A stretch of 64,000 nt of DNA, from NCBI RefSeq assembly GCF_036172515.1, contig NZ_JAXKVW010000001.1, positions 124,001 to 188,000 on the forward strand, written 5' to 3'. This stretch comes from Flexistipes sp. (GTDB lineage: Bacteria; Chrysiogenota; Deferribacteres; Deferribacterales; Flexistipitaceae). Numbering within the stretch: position 1 is the first letter of the stretch; each line of letters starts with the position of its first letter. A program made the translations under genes and the position numbers. Of this stretch, positions 9,472 through 17,241 are shown piece by piece. The notes below the pieces were generated by a model. It worked only from the letters and a program-made list of their open reading frames with translations, was not told the origin of the DNA and searched no databases.

Positions 9472-9505
9472 AAGGATTTACTAATCTGAAATTTGGTTTA
9501 TAATT

Positions 9506-9534
9506 AAGCTCCTCTTTTACAAGGGGAGCTTTTT
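9506..9534 (+). terminator. Rho-independent terminator/attenuator between binding protein and permease
   Basis: AAGCTCCTC pairs with GGGGAGCTT (one G-T pair) around an 8-base loop and is followed by a T-run. It lies within the transporter operon, so it probably acts as a partial terminator that sets the binding-protein to permease ratio. Confidence 0.75.
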
Positions 9535-9575
9535 AACTTAATGCAATAGCAAAACTCTGTTCAAGGGGAATATCT

Positions 9576-11621
9576 ATGGCTAAAAACAAACACAAATCAG
9601 CTGAAGACTATCTCAAGGAAGAATCCGGGGAATTCAGAGAACTAAAAAAATTTGAAAAAATATTAATAAATGTTGTGGCACTTGCATGGACAATATTCCA
9701 GCTTCTTTTACCAAGTTTTCTTATGATTAACAGCACATGGGTCAGATGCATACACCTGGCTTTTGCCCTGACTTTGGCTTATCTTATGCTTCCGATGTTC
9801 AAATATCCGAAAAACAAATTTACCAAATTTTTATCTCCTCTTAATAAAATAGGTTATCTTGACTATGTTTTTGCAATTATTGCCCCTGTTGTGGCAACTT
9901 ATTTGATATGGGAATGGCAGGACTTATTGTTTCGTGCCGGGCTTCCCAATCTGCAGGATGTAATATTCGGTCTTGCTCTTGTCATTCTTCTGTTGGAGGC
10001 AACACGAAGATCAATAGGCACACCCCTTTCGGTAATTGCTCTTTTATTCTCACTGTATGGTTTTTTTGCAGAAAGCATGCCCGGAGTATTTGCTTTCAAA
10101 AATGTAACCATTGAAAAATATGTAAGCCAGATATCCCTTTCAACTGAGGGAATTTTAGGCATCCCCATAGGGGTATCGGCCACCATTGTTTTTCTCTTTG
10201 TTCTTATGGGAGCAATGCTGGACAGAGCAGGAGCAGGACAGTATTTTATAGACCTGGCGGTATCGCTTTTGGGAAGATTCAGAGGGGGACCTGCAAAAGC
10301 TTCCGTTGTGGCAAGCGGGCTGAGCGGAATGGTTTCCGGTTCCAGTATTGCCAACGTTGTAACCACCGGTACATTCACAATACCTTTGATGAAAAAAGTC
10401 GGCTACCTGCCTCGAAAAGCGGCCGCTGTTGAAGTTGCTGCCAGCACAAACGGTCAGCTTATGCCGCCCATCATGGGAGCTGCGGCTTTTATTATCGCCG
10501 AATACTGCAATGTTTCCTATATCGAGGTCATCAAAGCGGCTGCTGTGCCGGCTTTTGCTTCATACGCCGCCCTTTTTTACATAACGCATCTTGAAGCATG
10601 CAAACTGGGTATCAGAGGAATGACAAAGGAAGAACTGCCGGAGTTTAAAAAAACCTTTCTTTCCGGGCTGCATTATCTTATACCTATCATCTGGCTAATC
10701 TATGAATTGGTGGTTATCAGACATTCCCCGCAGCTGGCTGCCTATAATACAGTTTTGCTGCTTATCGTTATAATCTTTTATCAGGAAATCAAAAAAGCTT
10801 TTACTGAAAAAACAGGTTTTGTCAACGGTATCAAGAACAGTATATATCTTGTGGGAAGCGGTTTTATAACCGGTGCCAAAAATATGGTGGGCGTTGCTCT
10901 TGCAACAGCGTCAGCAGGTATTGTAGTAGGCATTGTTTCCCTCGGGCTCGGCGGAATGATAACACAAATCGTCGATGTACTTGCACAGGGAAATATATAT
11001 CTGCTGCTTTTAATTACCGCGGTGGCCAGTCTGCTCCTGGGTATGGGTCTTCCCACCACAGCAAACTACATCGTCATGGCATCTCTTACGGCGCCTATTA
11101 TCGTACAGGTGGGAGCTGACTACGGATTTGTAGTTCCGTTGCTTGCTGCTCATCTTTTCGTATTTTTCTTCGGGATTCTTGCAGACGACACGCCTCCGGT
11201 GGGGCTGGCGGCTTACGCTGCCTCTGCCATTGCAGATTCACCCCCCATATCTACAGGGGTGCAGGGATTTTTATATGATATAAGAACGGCAATAATACCT
11301 TTTATGTTTATCTTTAACCATGACCTTATACTGGATGGGATAAATACATGGACATTCGGTCTGTTCATTTTTGCAATGACATTAATGGCTTCTTTGATTT
11401 TCTCAAGTGCCGTACAGGGATGGTTTCTGACAAAAAACAAACTCTTTGAACTGCCTATACTTCTTGCATCCAGTTTGCTGTTTTACAGACCGGGCATTGT
11501 CACAGATATTTTCAATTTAAATGATGACTGGAAATATTACTTTTACGGTCTAGCGTTTGCCATTCTCTTAATAGTTGTTGCTACACAGAAATTCAGGATA
11601 AGCAGGGGTGCTCCGACTTAA
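9576..11621 (+). CDS. TRAP transporter fused permease (4TM/12TM)
   Basis: This 681-residue inner-membrane protein fuses the small (DctQ-like) and large (DctM-like) TRAP permease subunits, as is usual in TAXI systems. Many hydrophobic helices are evident. The DctM core shows the conserved GLSGMVSGSSIANVVTTGTFTIPLMK region (about 248-273) and the LGMGLPTTANYIVMA motif (about 487-501). It should use the sodium or proton gradient to import the ligand of the adjacent binding protein. The ATG has a CAAGGGG ribosome site. The inverted family C repeat lies directly downstream. Confidence 0.94.
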   Translation: MAKNKHKSAEDYLKEESGEFRELKKFEKILINVVALAWTIFQLLLPSFLMINSTWVRCIHLAFALTLAYLMLPMFKYPKNKFTKFLSPLNKIGYLDYVFAIIAPVVATYLIWEWQDLLFRAGLPNLQDVIFGLALVILLLEATRRSIGTPLSVIALLFSLYGFFAESMPGVFAFKNVTIEKYVSQISLSTEGILGIPIGVSATIVFLFVLMGAMLDRAGAGQYFIDLAVSLLGRFRGGPAKASVVASGLSGMVSGSSIANVVTTGTFTIPLMKKVGYLPRKAAAVEVAASTNGQLMPPIMGAAAFIIAEYCNVSYIEVIKAAAVPAFASYAALFYITHLEACKLGIRGMTKEELPEFKKTFLSGLHYLIPIIWLIYELVVIRHSPQLAAYNTVLLLIVIIFYQEIKKAFTEKTGFVNGIKNSIYLVGSGFITGAKNMVGVALATASAGIVVGIVSLGLGGMITQIVDVLAQGNIYLLLLITAVASLLLGMGLPTTANYIVMASLTAPIIVQVGADYGFVVPLLAAHLFVFFFGILADDTPPVGLAAYAASAIADSPPISTGVQGFLYDIRTAIIPFMFIFNHDLILDGINTWTFGLFIFAMTLMASLIFSSAVQGWFLTKNKLFELPILLASSLLFYRPGIVTDIFNLNDDWKYYFYGLAFAILLIVVATQKFRISRGAPT

Positions 11622-11666
11622 AAGAGTGAGATAGGGTATTAGTATTAAGTGTTAAGTATTAAGTGA

Positions 11667-11860
11667 TAAGTCCTACGAATGTTAAAAAACCAAAAGGATG
11701 CAAATCATAACAGGAGAGCTTTGAATAAGTACCCCACCCAACCTCCCCTCCTATCAAAGAGTTAGGAGGGGATTAAGGGGTGGTAAAATTTATAAGAATG
11801 TATTATTCAAATGTCTTACAATATGAAATCGATATAATAAACAAATACGTAAATGTGCTT
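11667..11860 (+). repeat. Dispersed intergenic repeat, family C, copy 2, interrupted by a palindromic insert
   Basis: Blocks 11667-11714 and 11817-11860 match copy 1 at 7996-8105 on the opposite strand. In copy 1 the blocks are 18 bases apart; here they are 102 apart. The extra DNA is the palindromic unit at 11720-11812. Confidence 0.8.
11720..11812. repeat. Palindromic MITE-like insert inside the family C repeat
   Basis: The ends TTTGAATAA and TTATTCAAA are inverted. The core 11731-11784 forms a long stem (ACCCC...CCTCCCCTCCT with AGGAGGGG...GGGGTGGT). Its absence from copy 1 suggests it was inserted later. It has no coding capacity. Confidence 0.55.
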
Positions 11861-11884
11861 AGCAGAGTAACGTTACTTATCTCT

Positions 11885-12334
11885 TTACTGAGCAGGATTT
11901 TTTGTAACATGGACGCTGATAGGGGATTTTTTAAGCACTTTCTCAGCGGTACTCCCCATCACAAATTTTTTCAGCCCGCTTTTGCCGTGGGAACCTATAA
12001 CAACAAGATCGTAATCCCCCTTGTCTATCTCAAGCAGACACTCTTCGGACGGAACACCGCGCCGTAATATTTTTTTATAATCCACACCGGTAATCTCAGG
12101 GATTCTGTCATCCATCTTCTCATAAAGTTCAGCGGTTTCCTTATCAATCATTTCCTTAATTGTGTTGTAAATCCGGCTTGAGATGTACGTATTAAGCTTG
12201 CTCTCATCATGGATAACATGCAAAATAAAAAGCTTTGCCCCGAGTTTCTTTGCCATAACCCCGGCAGTTTTTACAGCATTGTCTGAGTCAGCTGAAAAAT
12301 CGGTCATCACAAGTATGTTTTTGTATATACTCAT
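11885..12334 (-). CDS. Universal stress protein (UspA family)
   Basis: This 149-residue single-domain Usp protein starts with YKNILVMTDFSADSDNAVKTA. It ends with the ATP-binding signature G-2x-G-9x-G-S (VVIGSHGKSGLKKFVMGS, about 111-128) followed by SPISVHV, so it is likely the nucleotide-binding type. Usp proteins modulate survival under starvation and stress; partners are unknown. The gene has its own extended -10 promoter downstream of the DUF493 gene and ends near the family C repeat. Confidence 0.92.
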   Translation of the reverse strand: MSIYKNILVMTDFSADSDNAVKTAGVMAKKLGAKLFILHVIHDESKLNTYISSRIYNTIKEMIDKETAELYEKMDDRIPEITGVDYKKILRRGVPSEECLLEIDKGDYDLVVIGSHGKSGLKKFVMGSTAEKVLKKSPISVHVTKNPAQ

Positions 12335-12354
12335 ATTACACCTCTGTTTTTTTA

Positions 12355-12363
12355 ATTATAGCA
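12355..12363 (-). promoter_or_regulatory. Extended -10 promoter for uspA
   Basis: On the minus strand TGCTATAAT (12355-12363) is a perfect extended -10 element. The mRNA would start about 15 bases before an AGAGGTG ribosome site. No good -35 is needed for this promoter type. Confidence 0.5.
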
Positions 12364-12379
12364 CATAGGCATAAAATAT

Positions 12380-12640
12380 TTAAACGTAAAAATGCAAATC
12401 CCTTATTTTGCTTATATGTCTGTAAAAGTATTCCAGCTCGTCCGAATTCTCAATTACCGTGGTAAGCCTGAAGCTGATATAGTTATCACTTTTGCTGAGT
12501 GATTCGGTTTGCTCCCATTCCCTGTCCTCAGTCTTTAAATTCTGAACATCTTTTTTAAATGTTCCTGAATTTTTTCCAATAATTTTAAAGGTGTAAATAG
12601 ATGGAAACTCCATCAATTCGTCAAACCTGTTAGCCAACAC
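12380..12640 (-). CDS. DUF493 (YbeD-like) protein
   Basis: This 86-residue protein matches the DUF493/YbeD family by its FPSIYTFKIIGKNSGTF opening and alternating strand-helix pattern. The fold is an ACT-like allosteric domain of unproved function. It overlaps the end of the nfeD gene by 11 bases, which implies translational coupling. The start is GTG at 12640 or, with better ribosome-site spacing, TTG at 12637. Confidence 0.8.
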   Translation of the reverse strand: MLANRFDELMEFPSIYTFKIIGKNSGTFKKDVQNLKTEDREWEQTESLSKSDNYISFRLTTVIENSDELEYFYRHISKIRDLHFYV

Positions 12641-13904
12641 TTCCTCCTTTATCTTTTTTCCCGGCAGTAAGTGTCATATTATCGTAACCTGTTATCACCA
12701 CTTCCTCATTTTCTTCAAGCTCCTCATCGGATAAGAAATTCCAAATTTCACCGTTCACGAAGACTTTTCCACTGCCGTTTCCAAAGGCCATTACACGACC
12801 TTTCATCCCTATTAGATTGTCCATCCCGGCTGCTGGTTTCCTTTTAAAATCCTTTAAAATCAGTCTTCCGATAACAGCCGCCACCGCCACGATACCAAGC
12901 ACAAGTGATAAAATCAACCACACCGACACATGTATTCCCATATTCCCCTGCCTGTCAAACATTAAATATAAACCAAAGACCATACTTACAATGGAAGCCA
13001 ATGTTAAAAGCCCGAAACTGGGTATAAACATTTCTGCTATCAAAAGGCCGAAACCTGTAATTACCAATAGTAAACTCAAAAAATTTATCGGTATAATATT
13101 GATGCCGAAGAGAAACAGTATTATCGCCACTGCCCCTACTCCTGCAAAAATAAATGTCCCGGGCAGATTGAATTCCAAAATTATAGCGAAAACTCCTATC
13201 ATTAACAGCAAAACAAGCACATTCGGATTACTCAGAAAAAAAGCTGTTTTCTGGAGAGTGGTTGGCTTCAGCTGCTTAACCTTTACATTTTCGGAGATAT
13301 TTAGCTTATCTGCCGCTTTTTTCAAAAGTAATTCTTCGGAATTAACAACGCTGTCAACAATATTTTTTTCCAAAGCCTGAGAAGCTGTGAGACTCAGCGA
13401 TTCCGTCACCATTTTTGCAGCCACTTCAGCATTACGGTTTCGTTTTTCGGCTATGGACTTTATAAAAGCCACTGTGTCATTGACAATTTTCTCAGCCATG
13501 TCCCCTTTGATATCTTCACCTGTAAAGCTCACCGGATGAGCCGCACCTATATTGCTTCCTTCAGACATTGCCGAATAGTGTGAGGCCAGCACTATAAAGC
13601 TGCCGGCAGAACCTGCCCTTGCTCCCTGAGGAGACACATATGTTATCACCGGAGTCTCGGATTCAAGAATTGTTTGGACTATATTCCTCGTGGCTCCCAG
13701 AAGCCCGCCGGGAGTGTCCAGCTTAATAATAAGCACTCCATTATTCTTTTCAGCATTATTAAGCGCCAGCGAAATATATTTGTGCGTATATCCCGTAATA
13801 ACACCGTCTATTTTAATAGTAAAAGCTTTCTCAAAGGTTTCAGCATAAGAAATAGCTGAGGAAAAAACAAAAAGGGATAGTAAAAGTAAGATTAATTTTC
13901 TCAT
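12630..13904 (-). CDS. NfeD-family membrane serine protease (ClpP class)
   Basis: This 424-residue protein has a signal peptide (1-21) and a ClpP/crotonase-like protease domain (about 25-215) with LDTPGG and the nucleophile region GARAGSAGS, where S99 is the likely catalytic Ser. Several transmembrane helices follow (about 230-345), then a C-terminal OB-fold NfeD domain (about 360-420). Family members are Ser-Lys proteases that cut hydrophobic regions of stomatin-like partners. No stomatin gene is adjacent. It sits between trmB and the DUF493 gene in a four-gene minus-strand group. Confidence 0.9.
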   Translation of the reverse strand: MRKLILLLLSLFVFSSAISYAETFEKAFTIKIDGVITGYTHKYISLALNNAEKNNGVLIIKLDTPGGLLGATRNIVQTILESETPVITYVSPQGARAGSAGSFIVLASHYSAMSEGSNIGAAHPVSFTGEDIKGDMAEKIVNDTVAFIKSIAEKRNRNAEVAAKMVTESLSLTASQALEKNIVDSVVNSEELLLKKAADKLNISENVKVKQLKPTTLQKTAFFLSNPNVLVLLLMIGVFAIILEFNLPGTFIFAGVGAVAIILFLFGINIIPINFLSLLLVITGFGLLIAEMFIPSFGLLTLASIVSMVFGLYLMFDRQGNMGIHVSVWLILSLVLGIVAVAAVIGRLILKDFKRKPAAGMDNLIGMKGRVMAFGNGSGKVFVNGEIWNFLSDEELEENEEVVITGYDNMTLTAGKKDKGGSVG

Positions 13905-13908
13905 AAAT

Positions 13909-14577
13909 TTATAACTTCTTCATTTTGAAAAAGAATACACTGCCGGGATTCGCAAACTTCCTGTAATATTTCGTTGGGTAATAATCAACCAGCTCATTAA
14001 CATAAACACTTTTGAACGCTGAAGTTAAATCATCCACAGGAATAAGATTTGTCATAATTTCCTTTGCATAATTTTCATGGTCGGTAACCATATACAGGGT
14101 GCCGCGATTTTTAAGCTTCCTGGCTAAAAGTTTTAAAAAAGGGGTTTTCAGGAGTCTTCTTTTATGATGTTTCTTTTTGGGCCACGGGTCTGGAAAATTT
14201 ATATAAAAGTTGCTTACACTTTTCTCCGGCAGCAGGCTCACAAAAAAACTCCCGTCATAATGAATGAGCTTCACATTTTCCAGACGCTTTCTCTGAATAC
14301 GTGAAACTGCTTTTTTAAAAACCCTCTTCACGACTTCAAAACCTAAAAAATTCTCATCAGGATAATTTTCAGCCAAGTGTGCAAGGAACTCGCCGTTGCC
14401 GATACCAATCTCAACATTCAGTCTATTGTTATCCTTAAAAAAATCATTAAGACTAATCGTCTCGTAATCGGTAAAAGGGAGCAGCTGATCCTTGATGCTA
14501 TCAGAATAAATATACAAATTATCTTCAAAATTCAGTTCAAGTTTTTGAAGTCGACGTTCACTCAATTCAGATTGCAT
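13909..14577 (-). CDS. trmB: tRNA (guanine-N7-)-methyltransferase
   Basis: This 222-residue AdoMet-dependent methyltransferase forms m7G46 in tRNA. The AdoMet motif VEIGIGNGEFLAHLA (about 55-69) and the family signature INFPDPWPKKKHHKRRL (about 124-140) are intact. It lies 4 bases upstream of nfeD and 12 bases downstream of the DUF1858 gene, so these form one transcript. Confidence 0.94.
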   Translation of the reverse strand: MQSELSERRLQKLELNFEDNLYIYSDSIKDQLLPFTDYETISLNDFFKDNNRLNVEIGIGNGEFLAHLAENYPDENFLGFEVVKRVFKKAVSRIQRKRLENVKLIHYDGSFFVSLLPEKSVSNFYINFPDPWPKKKHHKRRLLKTPFLKLLARKLKNRGTLYMVTDHENYAKEIMTNLIPVDDLTSAFKSVYVNELVDYYPTKYYRKFANPGSVFFFKMKKL

Positions 14578-14589
14578 AATGTGATATTA

Positions 14590-14787
14590 TTACTTTTTTT
14601 CTATTTTTTTCAACTCTTTCAACACTTCATTCACATCAAGGCCGTGCATAGTGCACCCCTTTTCAAGGGTTTCATTCTGAACGCCCAGACAGCTTACGCA
14701 CCCCATGTTAAATTTTTCGAAAACCTCCACACTTCCCGGATTCTCCTTTAAAATATCCGCTATCAACTGATCTTTTGTAATGCTCAT
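14590..14787 (-). CDS. DUF1858 redox-disulfide domain protein
   Basis: This 65-residue protein consists of one DUF1858 domain. It has the cysteine pair GCVSC (C30 and C33) and a third cysteine at 45, as in the small proteins known to occur with hybrid-cluster protein genes. A thiol-redox or metal-related role is presumed; no hcp gene is in the window. It is the first gene of the trmB-nfeD-DUF493 group and diverges from rpmB across about 98 bases. Confidence 0.85.
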   Translation of the reverse strand: MSITKDQLIADILKENPGSVEVFEKFNMGCVSCLGVQNETLEKGCTMHGLDVNEVLKELKKIEKK

Positions 14788-14885
14788 ATACGCCCCCGCT
14801 AAAAAAAACTTGATTAATTTATATTTTTTATGTTAGCATCTCAGGCTCTTAAATGCAATATATAAGGATCAGGAGGTACCATAAA

Positions 14886-15077
14886 ATGGCAAAAAGATGC
14901 GATATCTGCGGGAAAGGCCCGATGTTCGGCAGTACAATCAGTCACGCTCACAATGTAAGCAAAAGGGTTTTTTATCCTAATGTACATAAGATGAAAGTTC
15001 TGGATGAGAACGGCAAAATCACCAGAAAAAAAGTTTGTACAAAATGTCTGAAATCCGGGAAAGTTCGTAAAGCTTAA
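14886..15077 (+). CDS. rpmB: 50S ribosomal protein L28
   Basis: This 63-residue ribosomal protein starts MAKRCDICGKGP. It has the two CxxC pairs (CDIC and CTKC) of the zinc-binding type of L28, implying no special low-zinc paralogue in this copy. The ATG at 14886 is chosen because AGGAGGT lies at 14871-14877; an in-frame ATG at 14853 has no ribosome site. It is monocistronic, and its stop codon lies inside the terminator stem. Confidence 0.96.
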   Translation: MAKRCDICGKGPMFGSTISHAHNVSKRVFYPNVHKMKVLDENGKITRKKVCTKCLKSGKVRKA

Positions 15078-15105
15078 GCCCTGTTTAAGGGTTTAAGCTT
15101 TTTCT
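15069..15105 (+). terminator. Rho-independent terminator of rpmB
   Basis: AAAGCTTAAGCCC pairs with GGGTTTAAGCTTT (one G-T pair) around a short loop, followed by TTTTT. The stem includes the rpmB stop codon. The A-rich left arm could also serve the convergent stringent-response gene that ends at 15109. Confidence 0.8.
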
Positions 15106-15108
15106 CAG

Positions 15109-17241
15109 TTATCTTGTTACTACGCTGTACACACCCTTAATGGATTTAATTTTATCCTTCACTTTCTGCAGCTGATCTTTACTTGAAACCTCTATATGAT
15201 AGCTCTGTTTTGCTTTTGTATCACCGCTGGATTTTGCTGACATCTCCACAATATTCACACCAAGGTTATTCATAATGGTGGTAAGCTCATTAATCATACC
15301 GGGTCTGTCCTCAGTGACCGTATAAAGTCTGACGACCATCTTATATTTCTGGGAACTGTCCCAGACAACATCGATAACCCTGTCATCATCCAAAGCCATA
15401 TTTTCGAGATTTTTACAATCGGCTTTATGCACAATTACTCCCCTGCCGCGGCTCACATACCCTTTCACATCATCTCCGGGCAAAGGATTACAGCATTTTG
15501 CAACCTTAACCATAACATTGTCCACGCCCTCTATCTTAAAAGGTTCGCCTTTTTTAGGCGAAGGCTTCGAGACAACATCTTCTTCCTTTTCATCAGCCGC
15601 CACAAACAGATGAAGTACCTGTTTGGCTGAAAGGCGCCCGAACCCGATATTTTTATAAATATCTTCTTCATCAGTGAGATTAAATTTATTCAGTATTTTT
15701 TCAAGATCCTTCGAATTTGACACAATATCTTTCAGCTTCAGGTCATTATTTTTAAACTCTTTCTCCAGAAGGTCATGCCCGATCTGTATTGCACGATCCT
15801 GTTCTTTTTTCCTCAAAAAACTGCGAATCCGGGTCTTTGCTCTGTTTGTTTTCACAAAATTAAGCCAGTCCCTCCGGGGCTCCTGATTGGATGAAGTGAG
15901 AACTTCAACCTTCTCCCCGCTCCTAAGCTTATAGCGCAGGGGCACCATTCTTCCGTTCACCTTGGCTCCAACGCACGTATTGCCAATTTCCGAATGTATA
16001 TTGTAGGCAAAGTCAATCGGTGTTGAACCTCTGGGCAGTTCAACAACATCACCGGCCGGAGTGAACAGATATATCTGAGCAGGAAGAATATCCTCTTTCA
16101 ACGCATCCACAAGATCCTGGGGTCTTTTCAGCTCTTTTTGATCCAGCAGCTGTCTGAGCCAAATGAAAGACTTGTCTTCCTTGGGATCGAAAGGCTTGCC
16201 TTCCTTATACTTCCAGTGGGCAGCAATCCCCTCTTCGGCAATTCTGTTCATCCTGTGGGTACGTATCTGGAATTCAACCGTCATCCCTTTCGGCCCTATT
16301 ACCGTAGTATGAAGCGACTGATACATGTTGGATTTTGGCATTGCTATATAGTCCTTAAACCTTCCCTGTATTGGCTTCCAAAGTGAATGTATCAGACCGA
16401 GAACAGCATAGCATTCAGGAACAGAGTTCACCAGAATACGCAATGCAAGAAGATCATAAATTTCATTAAAGGATGACTTCTTTTTCACCATCTTATTGTA
16501 AATACTGTAGAAATGTTTCGGTCTGCCAAAAATTTCCGCATCTATCTTTTCTTCTTTCATGTGGGATTTAAGAATTGAGACTATCTCGTTAAGATAACTC
16601 TCCCGCTCGCTTCTTTTTAATTTAACCTTATTGTATATGTCGTAATACATTTCAGGGTTCAACACCCTGAAGCACATATCTTCCATTTCCCATTTAATCC
16701 AGGCAATACCCAGCCTGTGGGCAAGAGGGGCATAAATTTCAAGCGTTTCTTTTGCCACCCTCTTTCGCTTTTCCTCATCCAGATGGTCAATTGTCCGCAT
16801 ATTATGCAGCCTGTCGGCAAGCTTAATAACAATAACCCTTACATCTTTGGACATTGAAATAAGCATCTTTCGAAAATTTTCAGCCTGTTTTTCTTCAGAA
16901 GATTTGAATTTAATCTTTCCTATCTTGGAGACACCATCCACAATAAAAGCAATATCCTCGCCAAACATTTCAGAAAGTTCTTCATAAGTGGCGTCGGTAT
17001 CCTCCAGGGTGTCATGCAGAATTCCGCCTATTACTGTATCCAAATCCATATTCATTTCCGCCAGGATATAGGCTACATTAAGGGGGTGTGAGAGATAAGG
17101 TTCGCCGCTTTTACGCTGCTGTCCGCGATGTTTCTGTGCAGCATATACATAAGCTTTATGCAGCTTTTCAAGATCGCTGATACCGTTTTTCTTTAAAATA
17201 TCCTGAATATCCATCAGGCGGACAAGCTTCTGACTGCTCAT
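15109..17241 (-). CDS. Bifunctional (p)ppGpp synthetase/hydrolase (RSH)
   Basis: This 710-residue stringent-response enzyme makes and degrades (p)ppGpp. The N-terminal HD hydrolase domain has the intact HDTLEDT motif. The synthetase domain has GRFKDYIAMPK and NMYQSLHT; the RFKD form is typical of bifunctional Rel/Spo rather than RelA-only enzymes. TGS (about 390-455), a zinc-finger/helical region with CCNPLPGD, and a C-terminal ACT domain (about 635-710) follow. No second RSH gene is visible. It overlaps the recJ stop codon in an ATGA, so the two are coupled. Confidence 0.95.
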   Translation of the reverse strand: MSSQKLVRLMDIQDILKKNGISDLEKLHKAYVYAAQKHRGQQRKSGEPYLSHPLNVAYILAEMNMDLDTVIGGILHDTLEDTDATYEELSEMFGEDIAFIVDGVSKIGKIKFKSSEEKQAENFRKMLISMSKDVRVIVIKLADRLHNMRTIDHLDEEKRKRVAKETLEIYAPLAHRLGIAWIKWEMEDMCFRVLNPEMYYDIYNKVKLKRSERESYLNEIVSILKSHMKEEKIDAEIFGRPKHFYSIYNKMVKKKSSFNEIYDLLALRILVNSVPECYAVLGLIHSLWKPIQGRFKDYIAMPKSNMYQSLHTTVIGPKGMTVEFQIRTHRMNRIAEEGIAAHWKYKEGKPFDPKEDKSFIWLRQLLDQKELKRPQDLVDALKEDILPAQIYLFTPAGDVVELPRGSTPIDFAYNIHSEIGNTCVGAKVNGRMVPLRYKLRSGEKVEVLTSSNQEPRRDWLNFVKTNRAKTRIRSFLRKKEQDRAIQIGHDLLEKEFKNNDLKLKDIVSNSKDLEKILNKFNLTDEEDIYKNIGFGRLSAKQVLHLFVAADEKEEDVVSKPSPKKGEPFKIEGVDNVMVKVAKCCNPLPGDDVKGYVSRGRGVIVHKADCKNLENMALDDDRVIDVVWDSSQKYKMVVRLYTVTEDRPGMINELTTIMNNLGVNIVEMSAKSSGDTKAKQSYHIEVSSKDQLQKVKDKIKSIKGVYSVVTR

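Noticed and set aside
11780-12067. 95-codon plus-strand frame starting in the repeat and running over uspA
   Set aside because: It begins in the family C repeat and is otherwise antisense to the Usp signature.
12817-13380. 187-codon plus-strand frame opposite nfeD
   Set aside because: It is antisense to membrane-helix codons of nfeD, with repetitive Ile/Lys/Pro and no ribosome site.
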